Source: Melanocharis versteri (Eukaryota > Chordata > Aves > Passeriformes > Melanocharitidae). Taken from it: a stretch of DNA of 64,000 nt. Of this stretch, positions 33,555 to 46,110 are shown piece by piece; the first letter of the stretch is position 1, and each line of letters opens with the position of its first letter. Location of the stretch: assembly GCA_013397845.1 (NCBI GenBank), contig VZTG01003218.1:777572-841571 (forward strand). Reading direction: 5' to 3'. The notes beneath the pieces are model-generated. The model was not told where the DNA came from. It saw only the letters and a program-made list of their open reading frames with translations, and made no database searches. The position numbers and the translations under genes were made by a program.

Positions 33555-34215
33555 AACTTAGATGAGGGAAAGGCTGTGGATGTTATCTAGCTAATGTAAA
33601 GCATTTGACCTGGTCTCCCACAGCATTCTCCTGGAGAAGATGGCTGCACATGGCTTGGATGGGTGCACTCTTTGCTAGGCACACTACTGGCTGGATGGCT
33701 GGGCCCAGGGAGCAGTTGGTGGTTGGTGACTAGAGGTGTTCCCCTGGGCTCAGCATTAGGGACAGTGCTAACATCTTTATGGATGATTTAGACAAGGGGA
33801 TTTAAATGCATCCTCAATAAGTTCAAAGATGACATCAAGTTAGGTGGGAGTGTTGATCTGCTGGAGGGTGGGAAGGCTTTAAGACATCCTGACAAGCGGT
33901 AACAATGCGCTGAGAACAACTGTATGAGGTTCAATAAGGCCAGATGCCGGGTCTGACACTCGAGTCACAATAACCCCATGCAGCACTACTGGCTTGGAGA
34001 AGAGATGCTTGAAAGCAGCTCAGCAGAAACGGACTTGGGGGTGTTGGTCGAGAGCCAACAGATATGAGCCAGCAGTGTGCCCAGATGGCCAAGAAGGCCA
34101 ATGGCATCCCATCTTGTATAAGAAATAGCGCAGCCAGCAGGACTAGGCAGGAGATTTTTCCACTGTACTCAGCATGGATATGACCACATCTAAGCTCATA
34201 CGTGCTGAATGCTAG
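33555..34215 (+). mobile_element. CR1 LINE ORF2 fragment, plus strand
   Basis: Sense-strand CR1 reverse-transcriptase sequence in order. A GGAAAGGCTGTGGATGTTAT stretch encodes the G-K-A-V-D-V-I block (33566-33585). CATTTGACCTGGTCTCCCACAGC follows (the A-F-D-L-V-S-H-S block, 33602-33624). AAGTTCAAAGATGACATCAAG (33819-33839) covers the F-x-D-D catalytic box, here read F-K-D-D. GACTTGGGGGTGTTGGTCGAGAGCC (34032-34056) is the D-L-G-V-L-V-E-S block. Several stops and shifts break the frame. The piece ends near CTGTACTCAGCAT before the 3' UTR. Confidence 0.8.
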
Positions 34216-36507
34216 GCACAGTAAGATCAAGCATTCCTGTGTGAGAGTGGACGGAAAAGGTCATGTCATCTAATTTCAGAATGGGCTTCACTGTTGCAGG
34301 AGTTGAGACTCTGCTCACGATTATCTGGTATTGAAATGAAAAGCACTGAAATTTAGTATTTTAGTAACTAAGATATTTCTGTACTCATGAATTAAACAGT
34401 GGCAGGAAATCTCAGGCTGAAATTTGGCCATCTGTCCACTAGCAGTCTTAAAAGGGCCTTTGACGTGGGTTTTGATCATGGGCAAAATCCAGAACTAAGC
34501 ATGGGCCCTGGAGTAACTTCAGCGTGGGTGGCTTTGGAAATTCAGGGCTTAAGGCCATCAGCATAGGCTGTTCTATTCCACTTTGTCTTGGTGCTAGCTT
34601 AGTTTGCTAGCACACAGGCAACGCAGACAGTTTCCTGGATGTTAATTTGAGGATAGGTTTTTAACATATTCTTTGTGTTTTATTTTGGTTTCAAACTCAT
34701 CAAGGTAGACTTTGTGTATCGCAATAATAGTATCAAAATATTTCCTTGTATTTTACAGGAATTCAAAGTGAATGATCCAGGTTTGTAAATTCAGTTCTGT
34801 GCCCAAGCTTCTCTGTGAATAGGAGTCATAGGTAAGCAAAAGCTAACTTATGACAAGGAATAGTATAGTAGTCTAGTGAAGAATTATTTCCTTTATTCTT
34901 TCAGATAGAAATTCTGCTGTTAAAGAGGTTTTTCTCATGATTTACTAAATGAGGACCAGCTGTTAAATTTTATCTTTTTCCTGGTTTAAGTTAGAGCAAA
35001 TTTTGCACCTCCAGAAGGATACTAGTATCCTTAACCCATCTAGGATAGCTCGAAAACACCTTGGCAAGCTTTTATTATTTTATTTGTGTTCTTTTTGTTA
35101 CTCTAAAATTTTCAGTCAAATTCAGTCTTTAAAGGCATTACTCTAACTCTCTTGGGAAAACCAGTGTTTTAAAAAGGAGATATGAAATTGACAACATTAG
35201 TAACTGGGGCAGAATAGCCTTCATCTGATTATCAAGATTGAATGACGACATTATCTAGATGACACAAAATGCTTGGATCAAAAAAACAGATCTATTGCCA
35301 GCTGAAAATGTTATACATTTTTTGATATGATATTTCTTTATTTTTTTTAAGAATATTTGTCATCAGATATAACTAATTGCTTATTCATTATTATCTATAA
35401 CCTGCTGAGTATAGTTCTGAACATGGAAAATAGTTTTTTAATAATAAATTCTTTACCTCCTCTAAAAAAGGGGGTACCTGATAATGCATGCAGAGTCTTG
35501 CTGAAATCTTGAAGCATGAGCAATTTGTTGAGAAATACGTAACTTGGAAAGCAGGAACAGCAATTCCAGGAGAAATGCTGTTTTTACATAATTCATTAGA
35601 CCTCTTTATTTTTTCTTCTCCAGTGGCTTGCATATGTGTGACCTTAGTAACTTCAGTGATATCACCTCTAAATTACAGTGCAATGAGACAAGTCATGCCA
35701 TCAACGGTACATTGTGCCTGCCTGAAAGGCTGCCTTAGAGGCTTTAGAGCTGAAATCCAAACAGCTTTCTAAAGAGAGATTTTTTGTTTCCTAAGAGGTC
35801 CTTGCAGACAAAAAACGAACACCCTGCTCGCAGATAACTTCTGCTCTTAGTACTAAACTGTGGCATGCTTATCTTCTGACTCTGTTTGTGCGCACAGTAC
35901 ACAAACAGAGAGCTACCCTAGCAGAGTCACTATTTGCTTGGATAGAAAGTCAAATCTTGGGGGAGATTTTAGGGAGTAACTGAGGCTGACATCCGTTACC
36001 TACATGATTCTTACTAAAGGTGAAGGAAGGTGTGTAATTCTAGTGCCTGAACATGGTGGCATCTTAGATATTACATATTGCCATGTGGCTGATACCTGCC
36101 AGCCACAGATTTCCCAATTCTCCTGAAGGTCCTGTGTCAAATATGCCAGCCCCACGGGTATGTTGCATGAATTTTAGTAATTTAAATGGTGCTACATGAC
36201 ATATGACTACATGACACTACCCAAATTGTTCCCTTGATTTGCCATGTGAATTAAACTTGAGTTGCAGACATGGAATCAACATAAAGTTACAAAATCTCTG
36301 GGAAGAAGAGCATTCAAGCAGACAGGTAATATTCTAAAGTTTCACAGGCTCCTTTTGGTTCATAAAAGCCTGCCAAAGTTTGAATATGTTAACAAACGTT
36401 ATCTCAGCCCTGTAAGGCAGGAGAGCAGGTTGAAAATCTCAGTGGCAGTCTCCTCTGAAATGTCTTAACATATCAAACTTAGCCTGACTGCTGCCAGCAC
36501 GGTTGTA
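34216..36507. other. Intergenic, no recognised feature
   Basis: AT-rich DNA. Chance open frames at 35391-35772 on both strands; no domain seen. A perfect 11-bp hairpin lies at 35880-35910. Confidence 0.6.
35880..35910. repeat. Perfect 11-bp hairpin
   Basis: CTCTGTTTGTG, loop CGCACAGTA, CACAAACAGAG. The stem is too short for a standard microRNA precursor and there is no recognisable binding-site family. Confidence 0.85.
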
Positions 36508-36527
36508 TTTATTTATTTATTTATTTG
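36508..36527. repeat. (TTTA)n short microsatellite
   Basis: About five ATTT units in GTATTTATTTATTTATTTATT. Confidence 0.85.
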
Positions 36528-39500
36528 CTGAAAATGCTGTACTGACAGACTCACTTTCCTCTTTCTTCTGTTATCAGAAGCAGAAACAACAAATGCCTTT
36601 ATCTTCCTCGATTCTTCTTTAGTCTCCCTGAAAGGCCAGAAAGCGTCTTTTATCAACCATTTCCTTTACAACATATTCTCTCTTTGGCTTCGGATTTTTT
36701 CTTTGACCCATTGGATCCTTTACTGGTAGTCCTTGTCAGCTATCACTTATTTTAGCAGCTAAAATTTGTTTTATAATACTGTCCTCATTGTGTCAATTGT
36801 GTCCTGCTCAACCCTATAAAAATGTGCGATGTGAGCACAGGATTTTGCCTGTTAATCACACTGCACAAGGCAGTGCTGTTTAAATTGGTATTACAATGGA
36901 AGAGACACCTATGTACAAAATAGTGGCTCTCATACTCCTAATCTGTACTGCTGCAAGTGAAGCAGTGTAGAATAATATGAATCTGCTTTCCTCTTCGAAC
37001 TCTTATTATACTGAACTCTAGCAACCTAGCATTTAATAACTTCTTAAGAAGGAAAATGTATTAAACTTCAATGCATATGCAGTAAAAAAAAAGAAATGCT
37101 ATTTTTTTCTATTTAAAAATTCTGCTATAGCACAAAACACATAAGGGTCAATTTGTCTCTGGGCAATGATCTTAAAGGAAATACTAATACAACTCCCTAA
37201 AATCTGCTAAGCCATCAGGATCTGGCTTGACTTCATTTGCTGTCTGCACTGGACATGGATCCTGGACTGCTGGTGCCTCCACTCCCAAGCACAGCTCATG
37301 TGGCTGCAATTACGACTGAAATACGCACAGACATCTGGAAAACTTAAGAACATCTGAACACACTAGATGCAAGCCTAAATGTTTAACAACCATTTCTATG
37401 AAGAGTTTGGGACTAGTTTTTCATAATAATAATGGATGTGCGACATATATTGAAAAATACAATTATTACAGAAGTTAAATGGAATAATTAGGACTTTTTT
37501 TTTTTTTTTATTTTGATCTTGAATTAGGAAGGATTTAAATCTAGAAGAATACCACATTATAAATATATTTTCAAGGTATAGAAGATGTAGTTTCTGACAG
37601 CGTCTGATAAAAAATAATATTTTGCAAAAATAATTTCTTCCTGCTCCTAACTGTTGTGTAGTAGCACAAAGGTATAATATTGTGTAGCTCTATGAATGCA
37701 GTGAATTCATTGCTTGTAAATAGACCTGCACAACAAAATTCCTCTGTTCAAGTGAATAGATATTTATTCAGCTCCATTTTTCTTCATTTTACAAAGGACA
37801 GGAATTTCAAATTACATACATAGCATACATTTTATGGGTTTAGAAAATCTTTGTATTCCTCCTGAAAAATAATTTTGAATGCCAGTGCAGTGAGAAGCAG
37901 AGTCACTAACTGATAAGAAATCATTTGTATCCAGAATTTCAAAGTATTCAACTCTAATACTTTGAACAGACATAGAATCTCTTTTTACAGAAGAATGCTC
38001 TATACTATAACTTTCATGTATGCAAGAAATGTAAATATCTTCTACTACAGATTACATAATGAATTTATTCTTGTTATTTCTGAATGAATAAGATATGACT
38101 TTTACTGAGGATTTTTGACAAGTAGTCATTTTTCTTCCATGCTCATTTTAATTCTTTAACATACTATTTTGGAGGACTGAGAAAAAATAAAGAAATAAAA
38201 TTTTCTGGAAGCTAGGATATTTATAAAATATTTTACATTGAGAACTCTTTACTTAAAAATGGAAAATCCAAATAATCTAAAGCTCTTAAACAAAATGTTA
38301 AGTTCTTGTTTTGTTTTCATAGCTTGCAGTTCAGATATTTATTTGCTTCTATCAAAAATTAATGTTAAAATTAAGTGGATCACAATGATAAACTCTAATA
38401 TAACTACCCAATCTCTGGAATGCCAGCTTGCCATACATATCCTAAGGAATTTGGATAGATTTTCATCATTTGGGAATGCCATGGAGATCCTCATGTCTCT
38501 AGATATCAGAACAGTTTGTACACAAGCAAGCAATGCAACACTTATTTACCATGTAAGGCAAACATTATCACATAGGAGACTTAAGTCAAGAAAAGTGTGT
38601 ATGTGAAACACAAAAATCAGATAATGATTTTATGTACTATAACATTTGTTTTCGAGCTATCAACTTTTGTTGGGAATCAGTACATCTGGCTTCTTGACTA
38701 ATAGAGTTGTAATTATGTACAAAACATCAGTAAGTTAGGAGATAATGATGTAATCTCAGCCAATAAGAAAAACAAAAATCCAGAAGACAAGTAGATTTCA
38801 AATGCACATTTTTCTGGATGTCCTTATATAGAGGGAAGTCGCCAAAAATGTGGTCAATACAGTCCCAAATGCGTGAAAGACTAAGACCTAAGTCTGAGAA
38901 CTTGTAGAGAGGAAGCTGACGACCAAATGGGATACCAGGATACCTCAGAATATCTTATATAGCACTAAATAACTACAAATAGCCAAACAAATGGTGTTCA
39001 CCATATCAATACATGCCAGGGGTTCTTTAATGTTACTAAATGGAATTACCTTCAAAAGATCAAATGGAGAAACACTTGGATGGGCTACAGAAAAAGAAAA
39101 ATGCAAAATATTTGCAACTCCATCAAGTTTAGAACACTGTATTTTGATTGTGGTCTAAATAAATAGAAGCAGAGATTTTCTCCATAATATGGAAGGCTGT
39201 GGATTAAACAGGAAGATGTTGTCACCAAATAATGGTGCTTTCTCAAAAACTATTGGTATTTCCCACCCTGAACTACATGCTTCTCCTCTACACAAACCTT
39301 TCTTTAGTAACTTACACTTCTTCAGATTGCCTAAACATTAACATCCAGTGCCACCCAGGGTGCTCTGGAGCTAACCAGACACACTGGCATGGACGTGGGG
39401 GAGGAAACAAGGACCTTGGAGAGGTCCTGGCCTTGCTGGTGCAGCTGCTGAAGGTTGTGCAGTGGGTGGCAGTTGAGCTGGGAGGCCACTGGCTGCTCAG

Positions 39501-42061
39501 ATGAAAGGCTAGATGGCTTTCTCTGAGGATGTTAGCAGTGGTGTCACAGGATTCAAGTGAAGATCAGATGTCTAGCAGTGGTTTCAAAAGACAGAAGTGT
39601 CCTGCATGACCTCCAGAAGCTTTTCCAACTTCATTTGGGTTTAAAAAAAATCCAAATAAAATGGATTCGTACATAGATAAATCAAAAAATCTCTATCTAT
39701 ATTTGAAACCTGTATTTTTAATAAAAGTTACATCAATCACATGACAACAGAAACCTTTACAGTTAATTTTCTAAACTCAAATAAGGCCCTGTGAATATAT
39801 AAGAAACGGAGTTGCAATATTTTAAATAGCATTAATTTTGATGTAGCTTTGAGGAGGGTGGGAAAAGTGGTGATTTGAGGTGGTGCAGTCACCCCATATT
39901 AAGCTTCCCCACTTAATAAGTTAACTCAATCTACATGAGAAGTAGATATAAACCATCAAATATTACAATGATTGTGTTTATTCAAAGCATGCATCTGTGA
40001 CTTCAAAAGGGTGTAAGGAAATGGAAAACTAGAATCTGAAGGTCAAATTATTCCACAGACTAACTCCATTGATGCCAGCAGAATTATTATGAGTATGCAT
40101 TTGCTTTCCTGTCATAAGTGGCATAAGGAAAAGAGAGAAACAGTTTTACAGAGCTTCTAAATTAGCTCCATCTCATCTCTCCCATCTATTCTGTCCCAAA
40201 TTAATTCACCCTGTCTTTCATTGCTGCAAATAGTAAGAAATGAAAAACAACCCAAACTACAACCACACATTTGTCAGTGGCAATTTTGAACAGAACATTT
40301 CCTACCTAAACAGGTAGTTGATTAATTTGTTCATGTTTAAACGAGAACTCTTGAGGCAGAACCAAAAAACATCTTTGTTTTTCAGATTACAGAACCTGGA
40401 ATAGACACAGTCCTGATCTAAGTGGGAAGGCTAAACAGACATGCAGCCCCATCTGTGCAATATGACATCGGCATCAGTGCCGCAAGTGCCACGGGGGAGA
40501 GAAAGAGGGGTGAAGAACTCTCAGTTGTTGTTTTCCCCTGCCTTGCCTACAGGATTTGAGGATCTGTGTTCAAATTAAGTTAGAAGGTTAAAATAGTATT
40601 ATTTGAAGCAGTGATTGTTATTGGTATTGATAAAAGGCAAGCTTGGGCAATGGAGAATTTCCACTGAAGATCAGCTCTGGAGAGCTGATGTCTAGTCTAC
40701 CAGCTCTGTGGATAATACATGGTGATTAGGCATTGACCATGGAAAAATAGATGGTTTGGTGCATTCCCTCTCGCTAAGCTGGTTTATCTCAGTACTGGCA
40801 CTAAAACAGATTTTGAAACTGCTGTCTCCAGCTCCCTCAGTGCTTTTGAACTAAAACTTTTTTCTTGTCAAGAAGAGCCCACACTGCTCCAATGATGGTA
40901 CTGTATTTTTTTCCTAATGATCTGAAATGTTTTCTTTTTTTCCCTTACTCCCATAGCTTTTCATATATGTTTTGGTGGAAGCAACATATCTATTCGAACA
41001 AAAAATATGGATTCATTTTTAAGTTGTTTTGGTGTGTTGTTTTTGTTTTTTTTTTTTTTAATCTGTACCCCAGTTGTTAAAATCTATCTAAATATATGGA
41101 TTTTGGAAGACTGTCATAATATTACTGATGAAAATATGCAGATAAAAGATATTTAGTAAAGTTTTCCCTTATACTATCTTTTTCCTTAACTGTGAAGAAA
41201 ATTACTGCCATATAAGAACTGTAAAGAAAAAAATCATAAATCCAAATACACACAAAAAAACCCAAAAAACCTGGATGTTTTGCAGTTTTCTCAGGGAAAA
41301 GCAGTGCCATAAGAAGTGAGCTGATATTTAAAAATAAATCTGTGAAGCACGATGGAAGACAAAGCCAAATTGTGGATGCAATTATTTTGTATGTGCAATA
41401 GGACTAGTTTTAAAGCTTCATTGGCAATTGTCTGTTTAATTAGGCTTGCAGTACTGCACAACCAAATACCCTGTGTTTAACCCTCACTTCGAGTAATAGT
41501 TGAAATTGCTCCTGAGGTAGTATTTCCATGTATTTACATTCATGCAATTGCACATTAGCGTGGCTCAAAATGTGTGCTTTAAATGGACATAGCCACAAGA
41601 CAGTACCCAGTCAAGAGGGCAAAATAGTCAGCTTGCTTGCTGTTAAGGAAGAGTAAGATTAATCCAGGGGATTAACTGATTGTCTGACACAGTCACTGAG
41701 AGGTTTTTATTATTTCAATTGGAAAACTTTAGGATTCAAAAAGTATTTTGTTATTGCAGAGTTTTGATTGAAAAGTCAATATATCTATCCTGGAATAAAA
41801 GAAGTCAAGACGTCTCACATGTTTTTCCTTCATGTATTTTATGTTCACATTCTCTACTTGTTTTGAGATCTGATTAGAATATGTCCTGTACCATTTCCAT
41901 GTCAAAAAGTAATGGTGAGGATCCATAGAAACAATGGGTACTGAATATGGCATATGAAGAAAAGCATAGAAAAAGACAAGAAATTCAACATGTATTGCAT
42001 TACTTTTCACAATTCATAAAAAGAAAAAAAGGAATTTGGAAATTACTGATGTAAAATATTG
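36528..42061. other. Intergenic, no recognised feature
   Basis: Long AT-rich stretch. Two GC-richer patches stand out. 39340-39500 (plus) is an open frame rich in G and L of unknown origin. 40420-40560 contains a few CpGs. Neither matches a repeat or gene family that I recognise. Frames such as 38238-38606 (122 codons) look like chance. Confidence 0.55.
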
Positions 42062-42120
42062 TCGTGGTTTGAGATTTTCAATCAACAACCTTTGAGCGTT
42101 TGTTTTTTTTTTTTTTTTTT
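42062..42120. repeat. Short LTR-terminus-like start followed by a poly-T run
   Basis: TGTCGTGGTTTGAGATTTTC (42062-42081) resembles the TGTCGTGG starts of some bird LTRs. It is followed by a run of about 18 T at 42102-42120. No other LTR landmark follows, so this may be a fragment or coincidence. Confidence 0.25.
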
Positions 42121-45100
42121 AATCTAAATAGCGGAAATGTGTCCTGAAAAAGATATTTGAAAGAAAATACATAATTTGTCTATTTTGGCACATTTAAGAA
42201 ATTCATCTGCTGAAACCAAATGTGTTTTAAACAGACTTGAGGTAACATTTTGGTCAAATGAATTCCAGTTGAAGGAAAAGAAATCAAAATTTTAGGTGAA
42301 GATATTTTTTATACTTTGAAAGTATCACTTCCATTTAATTTCATGGCAATGAAGAAATCAATGAGTGAACACATGATCAGCTCAGATTTCATTTCACACT
42401 GCTTATTTTCTGTATATTCTGTATGATTAAAGTCACAGAAAACTTAGCTGCTAAATATAGTTGACCTATATTAACTACTAAGAAGAGCCAGTTACTTAGC
42501 AAGAAAAAGAAGGAAGGAAGCCTTCTGAAGAGTGGCTAACTTTGTGAATTCTTCCAAAGACATCAACTGGTTACAGTAAAAGATGTCTTTCTCCAATGCA
42601 GACTCCCGCACTTGGGAAGTAAATTTATGTGTTGATGATTTGGAGCTGAAATGCACTTATAACTCCTAGTGTTGAAATTTTAGAATTTAGTTGAGTTGGC
42701 TTCTAATTATTATGCGCTTCTTATCTGACAGTACTAAAAACATTAAAGTAGAAGTAAACTCTCCATCTGTGAAGACATCTGTATGAAAAAGATTTCTTGT
42801 TTGGTTATAGCTGATACTGGTTTTTTGATTTTCTGCATTTCGAGGACTTAGATTTAATGACTGCCATTAAACATAAATGCTGCAGCAGTTAATCCCCTGC
42901 TCAAACTGTAAATATATCTAGCATTTGTGGGTACTGAAAGAATAATATTCTTCTACATAGGCTCTCAGACTCTACCTATAAAACTATATTTGGTAGAAGG
43001 GAAATGTGTCCATCTGTATTTTATCAGTTAAATCAATACCTATACATTTATCAGTGATATAAACACTGTTTATACGTACACATACAGACACTGCTCACTA
43101 GGTGATATAGAGCTCAATAAAGGAACTGAAAGTGTTACCTTTAATTTTACAAATAGTCTTTTGACAGGCCCATTTTTTAATTTATACACTGAAGGATAAT
43201 CAAGACTAATTCAGGTTGTAATTATTCAGTATAATGTCTGAAATAGGCATTAACTTTCACAAAAGTTTTATTTTTAGTAACCTCTGTTTAATTTGTTTAA
43301 CAAAAGCAGCAGACACACTTTGTACTGTGCTATCCAGTAGCAGTTGATACCAGAAATATTATAGCTAATATGGAGTTTTATTAAAAGTAATGTAATAAGC
43401 AGAAAGACTGTGGCTTAAAGGGCACTGGTCTGATTTCTAGTCACTTTTCTGCTTAATGTCTACTTTTCTTGGTGCAGAGATATAAAAACCCCAAAAACTT
43501 AAGACTTCTAATGAGAAAAATCTACTTGTCTACCTGTGGAAAATAAGAAGAGTGTAGGTGTTTAGGTATTTGTGTGTGATGTGAAGATGGGGTATTTATT
43601 TTTCCTGAGTATGTGTTTCAGTTGTAATTTCAGCAGAAGTTTCTTAGGCTTTCTTGCTTTCAATATTTCTTGCAAGTTTTTCTTAGAGGGAGATAATTAT
43701 AACAGTAAATCCTAGTTTAGAAATCAAAGTGTAAATATACTTAACTGCATATCATCCTGTTTAAAGAATGTAGTTCTCATTGTTAGTACTAAACACACTA
43801 ATTATGATTATTTTTAGATTTAGTGCAAGTTAATTTCCCTTAAATCTATCTGAAGCTTTGCACTTCTTGTGCTGGGATTTTTTTTTTTCCTTTCTAATTC
43901 CATTAAAACAAAATAAAATATAAGCAGGGGGTTTTCTGGGTTTTAGGTTTTTGTAATAGCACAAGGGAAATCTAGCCACACATATTTTCTTTTTCTTAGT
44001 TTGAGATGCATCCTGATGGAAATTTTTATCTTTCTGCTGGAGGATATGTCATTTTTGTCTGAATTTCAGAAGACATAATGAGATTGGTGTTGAATGAAAA
44101 AACATTTTATAAAACCTCTCACTCACGGTAATGTTTTTACTCTCCTTAGTAGTGTCCCTGCTGAATAAATCATATTTCTAAGCTGATTTTACTGGTTACT
44201 AATGCTTATAAAATTAAAGTACTGATGGATAACAGTGTTATTCAGTATTCCCATGATCATTTCAAGAAATTTTTTGGCTAGACAAGAATCATACAACACA
44301 GGAAATACACACGACATCCCTTTGCAAGGGACATATTAAACATTATTATTATATCTAAGACAATTGCAATGTTATTTTAGATTATATTTTACCATTTTTC
44401 TTTTTTATAAATTTAAGAAAAGAGTTGATATTATTATCATCTGACCCCTTTGCTAAAAGTGTCAATTATATCACAGTTCTAGAAGTATTTCCATTACAAT
44501 AATGTCTGCAACCTGTTAGGTGATACCCAAACAAGTTAGAAAAAAACCCCTAATTTTAAATATTTCTATTCTTGGCCACTTTCAATTTTTTGCTTGAAAA
44601 GTAAGGCAAAATAGAAAACACAGTATATGTAAGAATGCAAAGAGATATCTTTGTAGAATGTAGACCCCTAATTTTACTGAACAGTGTGTTTAGCTCTGAT
44701 ATTGTATTATAAATATCAATTAGAGTCCTGTGTAGCTTTGACTTTCCAGTTTAGTAAAAATTTTCTCTATATAACCAACTCAAATGAAAATACATTAAAA
44801 AAAGGGAAAACAGTGCAATATTCCCTTTCTTTTAATATCTCAAATGTAGCTGTCACTGACTTATGTGCTACATATTTCCATTTTCATCCCTTGAAATATG
44901 AGGGCCTAATTCCATTTTAGCAGAGATGAATTTTGCATTCTTCTACTTCATGGAGTTTATGGCCTCAACAAAGCACCAACTAAACTTTGTAGTAGAAGTA
45001 GGTTTAGGCATGTACCCTGTAGAGAGCTCAGTCTTATTCTTTGAAACTCAGTGTTTACTCCTACAATAGCTTTGCTTTATCAAGCAAAAAAGCCAACATT

Positions 45101-45584
45101 TCTAGTGCTTGCTTGGCAGGAGTCATTGCAACATAGTCTGGAAGAAGGTAGCTAATACTGGCTTGCAAATTGAATAGTGTCAGCATCATAACACATTTAT
45201 CAAGGAATGCAAAAATAAAATCCATGGAATTAATACTGATAATTTTCACAGAGTTCATAGAATAGTAGCAGTACAATTTGCAATGAATATCCAAAACCTA
45301 TCTCCATGGAAACATAGCTATGATAAAGTACCTGAAATTAATAATGTAACATTTCAGGTTAAGTATTCCTGTAACTTAAAACTGTTCAATTCACTGGCAG
45401 CATAGGCACAGTTTAAAGTGCTGCCTTAAGACATGGTCCCTCCTAAACCTGGGCTAAGTGAATACTTTGTAATTTCACTTATACAGTAGCCGTTATGCCA
45501 TCAATTACTGTTTCCTGTGTGTATATAAGAAAAACAAATGTCTTTTATATAGATTTGTACATATCATTTATGTCACCCTTCAGA
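42121..45584. other. Intergenic, no recognised feature
   Basis: AT-rich unique-looking DNA; only short chance frames. Confidence 0.6.
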
Positions 45585-46110
45585 TATCAAAGATGGGGTT
45601 CATTTGACAGGACAGCTACTGCTCCAGGAAGACAAAAATCTCCTTTAGCTGAGGTACCAGGCCTACCACTCTCATGCCGATGGCCAAGATGCTCCAGCAA
45701 CTCCTAGTTGGCACCATGTGCAATGTCCCTTAAGACTGCAGGAAATAACTGTTCTCTCTTAGAACCTCTGATACCACATGATCCTGAATATTGTCCTGGA
45801 AAACTACCTGTTGTTGCTGGATCCATAAGGATGAGGATATCTTAGGCATGAGAATGATCTGATATGTGTCTTTAACAGGCACACAATGAAGGATATTTGT
45901 TATAGGCTGCTTGAAGCTACCTCACAAATTAAGGGCAGTGCCCTGACCTGTGGAGCAGCAGCATTTGGTTCATGGAACAAAAGAGAGGTGGTTTCATTTT
46001 GGTGCAACCAGGACTTGTGCTATTTGGTGAGACAGTCCATCTTGAGAACGAAATTACCCAGATGAGCACAGCCATATTATTCATCCTTCATCACAACTCC
46101 CCAAATTAAA
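45585..46110 (+). other. GC-richer patch of unknown origin
   Basis: The patch is noticeably richer in G and C than both flanks. One plus frame is open for about 70 codons (roughly 45846-46062), reading C-F-N-R-H-T-M-K-D-I-C-Y-R-L-L-E-A-T-S, but it has stops just upstream (TAA and TGA). It could be an old retrocopy or repeat remnant; I recognise neither. No splice or poly-A landmarks support a gene. Confidence 0.3.
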
